Shown here one piece after another: positions 23,804 through 33,100 of a DNA stretch of 64,000 nucleotides. Source of the DNA: Halichondria panicea (taxonomy: Eukaryota; Porifera; Demospongiae; Suberitida; Halichondriidae); the NCBI RefSeq assembly GCF_963675165.1, contig NC_087377.1:17691018-17755017 (forward strand), given 5' to 3'. Every line of letters begins with the position of its first letter. Positions within the stretch are counted from its first letter, which is position 1. Both the position numbers and the translations under genes were made by a program. Below the pieces are notes generated by a model. It searched no databases. It was not told the DNA's origin and saw only the letters and a list, made by a program, of their open reading frames with translations.

Positions 23804-26800
23804 CATGTGCAACAACCCTTAATGGCATAATTATCCTGCAGAAAACTCTAATTCACTCATTCAACTGCCTGAACTATCAACTGACGACGAAAACTTGAGT
23901 GATGTTTGGGATGGAGCTGTATTACGTGAGGGAGTAATTTCAGGTAAATTCTCTGGTGGGGATCGTCTTGCCCTTTCGATGTCTACTGATGGTGTCCCTA
24001 TCTTTAAGTCGTCAACTGTCAGTATGTGGCCAGTGTTCTTGGTGATCCTTAACCTCCCAGCTATAATTAGAACAAATGCTGAAAATGTGATATTGTCAGC
24101 AATTTGGATAGGTCCCTCAAAGCCGAACATGAAACGCCTCTTACAACCCCTAGCAAGTCAAATTGATAAACTTCGCGTTTTTGTAAATACTTTTCAAGGA
24201 CCTACACGTTTTAAAGCATCAGTTGTGTTGGCAATATTTGATTTACCTGCAAAAGCTGCAGCTTTGTGTGCCAAACAGTTTAATGGCCAGTATGGCTGCT
24301 CTGTTTGTCTCCATCCAGGCAAAAGAATGCCGAATAAAACACTCATATACCCGCCGGATACAGTTTACCCTCTGAGATCGCACACTGAAGTCGTTAGTAA
24401 TGCTACAGAAGCTGAAGCTGGTCAGCAACCAGTCAATGGCATTTTGGGGATATCTCCGCTCACATCTATGATCAACTTAGTCGATTCTGTACCTGTTGAC
24501 TACATGCATGCAGTTTTGGAAGGCGTAACACGGTGGCTGACTAAGTCTTGGTTTAATTCTGCTAACCACGAAGAACCATACTACCTTGGACGTAAGAGTG
24601 CTGACATAGACAATGAACTTCTAAAACAAACTCCCCCTCATGAATTCAGTCGCCCCCCCAGGTCTATTCAGAAACATCTTGCGTACTGGAAAGCGTCAGA
24701 ACTACGCACATGGCTTTTGTATTACTCTCTACCTCTGCTCATTGACTACCTGCCATCACTTTTCTGGCACCACTATGGACTGTTGGTGTGTGCGATTCAC
24801 ATTATGTTGGGGGGTAGGATAACACAAGATGAAGTCAATTGTGCTGAGCAAATGCTCATAGATTTTTGTGTCTTACTTCCAGAACTATATGGTGACAGAA
24901 GCTGCACAGCCAATGCACATCAGATACTACATCTTGCAAAGTATGTTCGTCTTTGGGGGCCTCTTTGGACGCATTCCTTATTTGGTTTTGAAAATAAGAA
25001 TGGACACTTAAAGCATCTATTTCATGGCAAGTCACAGATCGCTAATCAGCTTCTTTTCAATGTTGATGTGAGTTACACACTACAATTAACTTCTGTTTGC
25101 AATCCACAGAGAAAAAATATGACTAAACTGAGTGAAAACACATACATTGTTGGAAGACTAGTAGCTTCAAAGCTAACTTCAGAACAATCATTGGTATTAT
25201 GCCGCACTGGTACCGTACAAGTATTCTTCAGGCTCTTTAAAAATGGTGTAATCTTTCATTGCCGTAAGTACTCACGTGCTTTAACAGGAAAACGAAGAAA
25301 TACGCACTGTTGTTTCGTTTCTAATGGAGCTGAAGAATTTGGTGAGATTGAACTGTTTATATATGGAACTGAACCTTGTGCCTTAATAAGAAAAAACATA
25401 CCATTTTCATCAACACTACTACACATGACTGGTAATCCTTCACGAGCGATACTTTCCACGTACATGCAGGCGGACTTACTTAACAATTATATTGTACCAG
25501 TTGACGTATCCACTTCTCACTCCCTTGAAGTAGTCTCTTTGAGTAACATTTTGTCTAAAGCTGTTTTTGTCAATGCCTTCAATAGATCGTACTGTGTTAA
25601 GCAACCAAATACACTTGAAAGACACTAACTTGTGTACCTATCTAAATCAACTGTTTATAATTATATAGTTTTTTTTATAATTATTATGTTGTTGAACTTG
25701 TGTTAAAATCAGCCTTGCCTAAACACTTAACCCTACGTTACACGCATGTAACCTTACATTACACGCTTGTCATATTCATAATAAGAGCCTTGCCTGAACA
25801 CTAGAAGAACCTTACATTACACACATGTCGTATCCATGAAAGGAATTAACAAGAATCATAATAAGAACCTTGCCTGAACACTTGAAGTAACCTTACATTA
25901 CACACATGTCATATCCATGAAAGAAGTTGACAAGAATCATAATAAGAACCTTGCCTGAACACTTAAAGTAACCTTACATTACACACATGTCATATCCATG
26001 AAAGAAGTTGACAAGAATCATAATAAGAACCTTGCCTGAACACTTGAAGTAACCTTACATTACACACATGTCATATCCATGAAAGAAGTTGACAAGAATC
26101 ATAATAAGAACCTTGCCTGAGCACCCTTACGTTACACACTTGTCATATCCATGAAAGGAATTAACAAGGATCATGTTAAGAGTCTTGCCTGAACCCTTGA
26201 CGTAACCTTACGTTACATACTTGTCATATCCATGAAAGGAATTGACAAGAATAGTGTTAAGAGTCTTGCTTGAACACTTGAAGCAAACTTGCTTGAGTGC
26301 ACTTGCAACAAGCTTGTATGGAATTGGCAAGAATCATGACATGATTCTTATCATGTGACTTCTTAACAAGATACCTTGTTGCTTCTTGTCGATACATGCA
26401 TGAACCATGTAAGACCTTACAAGTCATTTTTAATAGGGTGTGGAGTGTGTGTGAGGGGTATAGTGTGTGTGTGTGTGTGTGGAGTGTGTGGGGGTATAGT
26501 GTGTGTGTGTGTGGAGTGTGTGTGAGGGGTATAGTGTGTGTGTGGAGTGTGTGTGAGGAGTATAGTGTGTGTGTGGAGTGTGTGTGAGAGGTATAGTGTG
26601 TGTGTGGAGTGTGTGTGAGGGGTATAGTGTGTGTGTGTGGAGTGTGTGGGGGTATAGTGTGTGTGTGTGGAGTGTGTGTGTGGAGTGTGTGTGAGGGGTA
26701 TAGTGTGTGTGTGTGGAGTGTGTGGGGGTATAGTGTGTGTGTGTGTGGAGTGTGTGTGAGGGGTATAGTGTGTGTGTGGAGTGTGTGTGAGGGGTGTAGT

Positions 26801-27523
26801 GTGTGTGTGTGGAGTGTGTGGGGGTATAGTGTGTGTGTGGAGTGTGTGTGAGGGGTATAGTGTGTGTGTGGAGTGTGTGGGGGTATAGTGTGTGTGTGGA
26901 GTGTGTATGGGGGGTATAGTGTGTGTGTGTGGAGTGTGTGTGGGGGGTATAGTGTGTGTGTGGAGTGTGTGTGGGGGGTATAGTGTGTGTGTGTGGAGTG
27001 TGTGTGGGGGGTATAGTGTGTGTGTGGAGGGTATAGTGTGTGTGTGTGGAGTGTGTGTGAGGGGTATAGTGTGTGTGTGTGGAGTGTGTGGGGGGTATAG
27101 TGTGTGTGTGGAGTGTGTGTGAGGGGTATAGTGTGTGTGTGGAGTGTGTGTGGGGGGTATAGTGTGTGTGTGGTGTGTGTGAGGGGTATAGTGTGTGTGT
27201 GGAGTGTGTGTGAGGGGTATAGTGTGTGTGTGTGTGGAGTGTGTGTGAGGGGTATAGTGTGTGTGTGGAGTGTGTGTGGGGGTATAGTGTGTGTGTGGAG
27301 TGTGTGTGAGGGGTATAGTGTGTGTGTGTGTGGAGTGTGTGGGGGTATAGTGTGTGTGTGTGTGGAGTGTGTGTGAGGGGTATAGTGTGTGTGTGGAGTG
27401 TGTGTGGGGGGTATAGTGTGTGTGTGGAGTGTGTGTGAGGGGTATAGTGTGTGTGTATGTGGAGTGTGTGTGAGGGGTATAGTGTGTGTGTGGAGTGTGT
27501 GTGGGGGGTATAGTGTGTGTGTG

Positions 27524-27580
<57 letters not shown>

Positions 27581-28065
27581 TGTGTACTGTGAAATCGAAT
27601 ATGTACAACGTATAGCTAGCACTCACCAGAGCTAGACTCCTTGCTCCATTGTCCCCCAGAGGGTTGCCCACAGGCAGAGAGTGGCTATCAGTAGAGCTAG
27701 TACCCTGCACATATAAACATGTGTGTGTATGTGTTATTCTGCAGAAAAAAGGGGTGGGGCTGGTCAGCTAGCTACTTTTGTTACTAGCTAACTTAACTCA
27801 CCAATTCCAGCTTTCTAATGCGAGCAGGTACCACTCTATTATCACACAGGGACCTGCACACACTGTGTATACCGCTGGAGGTCAGGTTGCAGCCTCCCAG
27901 CCGTAGTCTCCGCAGAACGTGGTTGCCGACTAGGGCCTTTGCCAATTGCTTCGCCGCATCATCCCCCAGGCCGCTGTGCTCGTAGTTTAGGGCTGTAAGA
28001 GTGGGGTCGTTGCTATGCAGCCTTTCCATGTCTTCCAGTAGCTGCTTGGACCCATAGGCACCCAT
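12972..28065 (-). CDS. LRR (ribonuclease-inhibitor type) - pseudo tyrosine phosphatase fusion protein
   Basis: Eighteen exons, all in phase, about 1036 residues. Exons (transcription order): 27802-28065, 27627-27704, 19985-20272, 19554-19749, 19079-19342, 18585-18778, 17947-18063, 17533-17678, 17034-17200, 16821-16867, 16462-16635, 15855-16001, 15141-15367, 14434-14642, 13928-14151, 13606-13743, 13118-13291, 12972-13028. Residues 1 to about 470 are RI/NLR-type LRRs, e.g. LTTLDLGHNSISDLGVEQIG and LGLADNRIGDSGATALAELL. Residues about 470-700 form a basic, Ser/Pro-rich linker. Residues about 740-1000 form a protein tyrosine phosphatase fold. No signal peptide or membrane helix is visible, so it is probably intracellular. 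The start at 28065 has no acceptor before it. Intron 2 contains a minisatellite and a 5.6 kb transposon. I know of no human protein with this architecture; its role is unknown. Confidence 0.8.
13322..13485 (-). repeat. Dispersed repeat, CCATAACTTTAGTACCG family (reverse)
   Basis: Carries CATTTGAAAGGTCTCTTTCT, AGCTTTCAGAAAATCATAA and CAAGTTATGGCAGCTGAAAG, the reverse complement of the arm at 15411. Confidence 0.7.
14927..15102. mobile_element. MITE, GTATAGCGGGTA family (copy 2)
   Basis: Left end TATAGCGGGTGATTTTCG and right end GAAAATAACCCGCTATA are inverted; about 175 bp. A related fragment lies at 14771-14870. Intronic in the LRR-PTP gene. Confidence 0.7.
15411..15735. mobile_element. Foldback-type MITE of the CCATAACTTTAGTACCG family
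   Basis: About 325 bp. Left arm has GCCATAACTTTGGTACCG, CCGAAAGCTTAGAAAGAGAC and CTTTCAAATGCC. Right arm repeats these in reverse complement (CCATTTGAAAGG, TAAGCTTTCAG, TTCAAGTTATGGCAG). Single-arm copies follow at 15744-15835 and 16308-16387. Confidence 0.75.
17320..17484. mobile_element. MITE, GTATAGCGGGTA family (copy 3)
   Basis: Shares GAATAGCAGCCTTTTTGCAG, the GCATGCATGCATG run and CGCGGTACATGCTTAATCAG with the element at 3066-3256. Confidence 0.7.
18112..18296. mobile_element. MITE, GTATAGCGGGTA family (copy 4, inverted)
   Basis: Begins CCGTATAGCGGGTATATTCT and contains CGCTGATTAAGCATGTATCG and GCAGAAAGGCTGCTATTC, the reverse complement of the 3066 copy. Confidence 0.7.
18427..18561. 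mobile_element. MITE with GTTAGACACTGTTTT termini (copy 1)
   Basis: About 135 bp, inverted ends GTTAGACACTGTTTTGTCGG and CTCCAAAACAGTGTCTAAC, inner arms GATTTAGAAGCCC and GGGCTTCTAAATC. A second copy is at 49468-49606. Confidence 0.8.
20280..20851. repeat. GT-rich minisatellite, left part
   Basis: Tandem units of about 30-35 bp of the form GGGGTATAGTGTGTGTGTGG followed by AGTGTGTGTGA. It starts immediately upstream of the LRR exon acceptor at 20273, stops at the left end of the transposon and resumes at 26439. Confidence 0.95.
21164..22440 (-). CDS. Transposon-encoded BEN-domain protein
   Basis: Five exons in phase: 22233-22440, 21991-22161, 21690-21928, 21493-21639, 21164-21436, giving 345 residues. 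The N-terminus is Ser-rich and acidic, then a Lys/Arg-rich segment (KRKEKGKQPQKGRRGPRQRE) likely nuclear, then a heptad-like coiled stretch (EVLEKLNRMENTLAELVTLL), then a C-terminal BEN-type fold: ALLLMDAIFSKEELSVSLLY, LDEEKVKHMMRLVEKRFGEE and the closing KANQKCRDSKP. BEN domains bind DNA or chromatin proteins, so this may be the element's second, terminus-binding protein, as tnpA is in plant CACTA elements; that role is inference. It shares a divergent promoter with the transposase. Confidence 0.7.
22441..22579. promoter_or_regulatory. Bidirectional promoter of the transposon with repeated CACGTG boxes
   Basis: Only 139 bp lie between the two start codons. A block of the form AGCCACGTGTGCGTTCT then AGTGCACA is duplicated as GCACGTGTGCGTTCTAAATA then TTGCACA, giving several CACGTG E-box palindromes. 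Regulation by E-box factors is inferred. Confidence 0.55.
22580..25628 (+). CDS. tnp2-family transposase
   Basis: Three exons in phase: 22580-22694, 22800-23402, 23842-25628, giving about 834 residues, start ATG at 22580 (MATPSRTRTHYRRYLRD). A Ser/Pro repeat (SSPALSTPT units, residues about 50-120) follows, then a Cys-rich knuckle (CMTCDANKEECTC), then the conserved core: LALSMSTDGVPIFKSS, MWPVFLVILNLPA, FNGQYGCSVCLHPGKRMP, SVPVDYMHAVLEGVTRWL and LHLAKYVRLWGPLWTHSLFG. These match the layout of Transposase_21/tnp2 proteins found in CACTA/EnSpm elements, including animal ones. No stops or frameshifts, so the element may be young or active. Intron 2 is a long GT microsatellite. Confidence 0.8.
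23405..23815. repeat. GT microsatellite within transposase intron
   Basis: About 400 bp of GT with interspersed GCGT, GAGT and TTGT, directly after the donor at 23403. Open frames over it are artefacts. Confidence 0.95.
25735..26300. repeat. Subterminal tandem repeats of the transposon
   Basis: Units of about 81 bp with AACCTTACATTACACACATG, TCATATCCATGAAAG and CAAGAATCATAATAAGAACC; about six to seven copies with decay towards the end. Confidence 0.85.
26439..27580. repeat. GT-rich minisatellite, right part
   Basis: Same 28-36 bp units as 20280-20851, ending in a pure GT run at about 27525-27580. Together the two halves exceed 1.7 kb and lie in intron 2 of the LRR-PTP gene. Confidence 0.95.
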
Positions 28066-28515
28066 ATCTATACTGTTGGCTTTTTAGCTTTTATAATTAG
28101 GCCAGTGTTGTTTCAACCCGCGGCTTGACCCCGAACGAAAACAGTACTCCAGAAACAAGGTGACGTCATTGATCATGATCATTATTAGACGCCCTCGATA
28201 TTAATACCATTATAATAATAATTTTTTGCTATTAATTTTAATTCTCATAGACAACACAAAATTTAATTTGAATTTATACATTATTTTACACAACAAAAGA
28301 ATCTATTTCTAATAAATGTGTGTAAATGAAAAATAATAGTGAAAATAGATAGTTCGAGGAGCAGCTTGCATTAAAAACATTATGCACTATAAAGAGTATT
28401 CAAGAAAAACTAGAATCTATAATATAATATTATTTTATATTATACTCGAGAAATTTTTTTCCCGGGTAATGAGAAGATAACATTTGCCTATAGAGAGAGT
28501 TGCTCATGATTCTGT
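28066..28515. other. AT-rich intergenic spacer
   Basis: Separates the LRR-PTP start from the stop of the next minus-strand gene. No gene seen. The sequence is largely repeated at 61640-62107. Confidence 0.6.
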
Positions 28516-29500
28516 TCACACAAACTGTGCATCTTCTGATAGGAAATCGTCGGGGCTAGGTCTGTAGTCACCGTTGTCCTGTGGGGAGGGTGTGTGCAGT
28601 GTGTGGGCGGGTGGTGAGGGTGTGAGAGGAGGTGTGTGCAGTGTGGGAGTGATATACAGCTATGGTGTTAGAATACAAAATAGGGCTGGGGAAATATTAA
28701 TCACGTAGTAATACTATTTTAAAGGTTTCCCCCTCTGTAACATCTGAACATGAAAATGAATCACTGCGTGTTTTCTATCATACAAATTCCTGTGAACACA
28801 TAACTACAAGCGTAGGGGAATGCCTCCAGCTATTTACACAGGGAAGCCAATCACATTTCAGCATCATTACACAGATTTCAACACTTCAGGCGTACATGGA
28901 ATTCCAAAGTTTGCCTAAGATGGTATACATACGAACAGAACATGAAAATCACTGTGTGTGTTCTATTAATGCTGTGTACACATGACTTCATGTTTAGCCT
29001 CTAGCTAATTACATGTGGCATACAGAGAACTTCATCATCATTATTCACAGGTTTCACAACGACCCACTTCAAGCGGATGGAATTCCAGACGTTGCCTATG
29101 ATCTAAGTCCACTATTGACAGTGACACATACCAGTGTTGACCAGATAATACTAGCCCCCCCTCTCCCATTACACTGTACCACACACAGACACACAAGCAG
29201 ACAACTCCCACTGTGTGAATATCATTGCTCAATTGGGTGTAACAGACCGTGAATGTCGCTAATTCACTTGGTGGAGACGCAACACAAACATTAGCACCTA
29301 CTCGTCCTACACACAGGGGGCACATAACACACACACGCCCACACACACTCACACAGGGGGCACATAACACACACGCCCACACAGCCACACAGTACGTAAA
29401 ACAAGGCCTCAAAGCCTTAGAACTTCTGTTGTAAGCATACTTAAGCATCTAAGAAGTGAGTATTCAGTCCATTAATTTTTTATTTGAGCTCTCTCACCCA

Positions 29501-29554
<54 letters not shown>

Positions 29555-30096
29555 CACACACACACACACTTACTCGTCTGTAAGCAGGAGCACCCACAAA
29601 AGAGTCAGTGTCCGGAGGAGGCACTTTCATCATCTCAATGTCATCTCCTCCGAGTGGAGCTGGGGGTCAAAATAATAATAATAAATTATGGGTATGACTT
29701 GATCAGGTTACAACTTCAACTATCATGTAGCTAGCTGTGGGAAGCATTGAAAAGAATTATAATTTGTGTATATAAGTATTAAGTTGTGTGTAGGGTGGTC
29801 CCAGAGTTGTATAACTTACATAGACTAAATTATATCGAAATTAATGTAGAACTACATGTAAGAAATCGATTATTATGAGTCAGAGTATACAGTAACTATT
29901 CTTTCTTAGAAATAGTAAAATTAATACTAGGGAAAGTTTACATGTGGACTAGGGGACTAAGTTTTGTCAATTAGTCCGAGTATACAGAACTTATTTTAAT
30001 GGGAGACATTGCAAATGCACACTCACTGTTGTCTAAACAAACGCTTTAAAGGTTGTATAATTCCTGGCATACAATATACGTGGTCACCAAACTTAG

Positions 30097-30152
<56 letters not shown>

Positions 30153-33100
30153 ACCCACACACCCACACACACCCACACACACGTACCTCCGTGTGGGTAG
30201 TTGGGGGTGGGCTTATACATGGGAGGAGCAGCAGGTCGAAGTGCAGGCAGACTCTCATACTCCGGGCTAAATGCCTCGGGTTGTGCCACATCTTCCTCAT
30301 CACTGTCTCTGTCAACATTGCCACGTGGATCAGCACTATAGTCAGTGTATGATCTATACAGAGAAGGGGGGACGGATTACAATAATAATCGTAGTTTTCT
30401 CAAAACAAAACAGACTACAGTACTGCTACTATAATTATATCGGGTTTCGAATGCGACGTTCTTTTCGATTGCAATTTTTTTAAATCGCAATCGAAAGACA
30501 TGCAAAGAGTATATAAAATATGTACTCACTTTCCCCCTGAGACATTGTAGGGCGCCAGATCAACTGATTTGGAGCTCCTGGCACACATGTAAACGCACAC
30601 CAGGAGGAGAATGATCAATACAATCACTAAGATGAAACCAGCACCCCCGGCTGCTATACCGATGATCTCCGCCAGAGATAAGCCAGCTTCTACAGTGAGT
30701 ATACATAAACTATAGTAAGTCATTTTGTACATGCTATAATGGAGTACATAGAAGAAGTACCAATAACCAAAATTTGAATTGGCTAATTCGTAAGCTACCA
30801 ACATTTGAAGTATTGTATAGCGCGAAATTTTCGAGGTACTTATCCTCTGAAAGCATTCCGTTGAATAAATTTCGTGGGTTGAATGTGCTTATTGGAAACA
30901 CTCTCAGGCCACGCCTTCAGTTAAGCTAATTTTCGTGTAGGACTGCTAACCCACGAAAACAACAAAAATAAAAAATTTCGCAGCATACTTCATAACGTAC
31001 CTGGGCCTGCATTGACCTCCACACTGATATCCCTGGTAACTGTTCCGGCTGGATTAGTCCCCACACAAGTGTATGTACCAGCATTGTCTGACGTGGCACT
31101 GTCGATAGTTACTCGAGACAGAAACAGGTTGCCAGAAGGTGTAACAATACTGATACCCTCTCCTGAAGAGAGCATACTGCCACCTTTAAGCCACGTAATT
31201 GTCGGTGTGGGGATGCCCATGATCTCACAATCCACCTCCAGTTCAGCGCCTTCTATTGTGTTTGGTGATGAACTAAAGTTTGTGACGAACGGCTCGGCTG
31301 TAGAGGAGGGGGGGGGGAGGTAAATATGTGTGTGGGTGTGTGTGTGTGTGTGTGTGTGTGTGCATGTTTGTGTGTGCGTTTGTGTGTGTGTGCATGTGTG
31401 TGCATGTGTGTGTGTTCCCTATACATTGACTTACTGCAAAATACAAATGGCTCCTCGGCAAATTCCATAGATTCACTTGAACGTTCACATATGTATATTC
31501 CAGCATCTTCCGTTACAATATCAGACAGTTGTATCTGAAGGAAAAGAATGGGTAGGTGTAATTAACATCTGGATTTCAACCAATCACAGAACTTGTATCT
31601 AAGCACACCATTGGAAAGGTAATTCTGAGAGCTATTGAATGCATCAATTAGTTTTGAAATTGGACAAACTGAACACAAATTATGAGCTCTCAAAGATAGC
31701 TACCAAAACAACCGAAAAAAAAAAACTCACTTGGTCGGCAAAGGTTTGTGAGACTCTTAGGAAGTTCCCCTCTCCTGGAGTGATGATGTTGCGCCCCATT
31801 AGAAATTTTACTTCAGGCCGTGGGAAGCCATTGGTTTGGCAAGTCATGGTGACAGTGCTGGCGTTGAGTAAACACATGGGAGCAGGGTTATCAATAACTG
31901 ACAAGCTCAATGAAGAAATTGGATCGCTAGTGGGAACTGGAGGGGAAGAATGAACCATAATTATAAAGATGAGGTTGTTCACACTAGTTTTTATCTTAAT
32001 AATTATTGTATCTGTATTATACCTGGTACAGTAATGTACAGGTCTGGAAGAACCCCGCTTCCAGCAAGATTGCTAAAGGTAGCAGAATAATTTCCTGATG
32101 TTTCGATGGTCAGATTAGTCACAGTCAACATAAACGTGAAGGGAGATGCCGCATTAACATCACTGCAAGGGTTAGTGATAGTGTACTGGTCTCCGCTAGC
32201 AATGTTCGAGTCCTTGAAGGACCACTGTACACTCGGGCATGGGTCAGCCTCCACAGACACAGGTACTGTGATCATGGTCCCAAAATCACCCACAAAGAGA
32301 GTACCAACTTGTCTGTCTCTCACTGCTCCAATGGCAGTCTCATTGAAAGCCAGGGCAATGGGTGCAGCTGTGTAATGAAACAAACTGATATTGAATAAAT
32401 AATAATGTGAATTTTAACAGAATAATGCATGTACATGTACACAGCAAATATAAACTGACATGTACATCACAAGCAAACGTAAGTAGTGGTATATGTTACC
32501 TGGAGCTCTGACCTCCAACAACCAGGCAGCATTGTCTTCAGACACTGTATTACTGACAAAGCACTGGTACACTCCAGAGTGACTGACTTGAGGGTTTGCA
32601 ATAGTCAGCATAGTGTCGTCAAAGACAATTCCAACGAATGAAGAGTCAATTACATCTCCATTGAAGTACCACACTGTTGAGGTTGCAGGGTAGCCAGTGT
32701 TGGCACAGGAGAAGGTAGTAGCAGGGCCTCGTCCTACAATCACTTCACGTGTGTTTGAGGGATCCACTGTTATCACGGCTTTCCCTGTGTGTGTGTATGT
32801 ATGTGTGTGTGTGTGTGGGTGTGGGTGTGGGTGTGGGTGTGTGTGTGTGACAACTCACGTTGCACTGTGACTGTTCCACTACTGATACTAGTGACTTGGC
32901 CTTCTCTGCATTCCAGAGTGACTACAGCTGGAGGAGCAGGTAAGTTATGGATCGTACCCACTGCTGCGTTAGAAACAGCGCTGGAACCATCACTATTAGA
33001 GAAAGCACAAACACGATTTAGTATCCCTCGTGAAGCAACATAGCTGAACTCAAAGTCCTCGTCCTCTCCCTTTGCAGAAAAAGCTGTGAGATCTCCTATT

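Larger units (their letters stand above)
20852..26438. mobile_element. tnp2-type (CACTA/EnSpm-like) DNA transposon, 5.59 kb
   Basis: The ends match for 8 bp as an inverted repeat (CCCTATTA / TAATAGGG) with weaker similarity further in (AAGGTCTT on one side, AAGGTCTTAC nearby on the other). It carries a transposase gene on plus and a BEN-domain gene on minus, plus subterminal repeats on both sides built around CAAGAATCAT, typical of the CACTA group. Same-period minisatellite flanks both ends, so target duplication cannot be told apart from the repeat. The termini do not read CACTA, so superfamily assignment rests on the transposase. Confidence 0.8.

Noticed and set aside
25735-26300. Possible second satellite or array of regulatory RNAs
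   Set aside because: Position just inside the transposon end and shared CAAGAATCAT with the other end show these are subterminal repeats.
26417-27710. Frames of 401-426 codons with Thr/His/Pro repeats
   Set aside because: Translated GT minisatellite in an intron, not a mucin-like gene.
29041-29448. Frames of 135 codons in the tail introns of receptor E, repeated at 62645-62968
   Set aside because: Duplicated together with intron sequence and made largely of CA-rich tracts; the real exons nearby close in phase without them.
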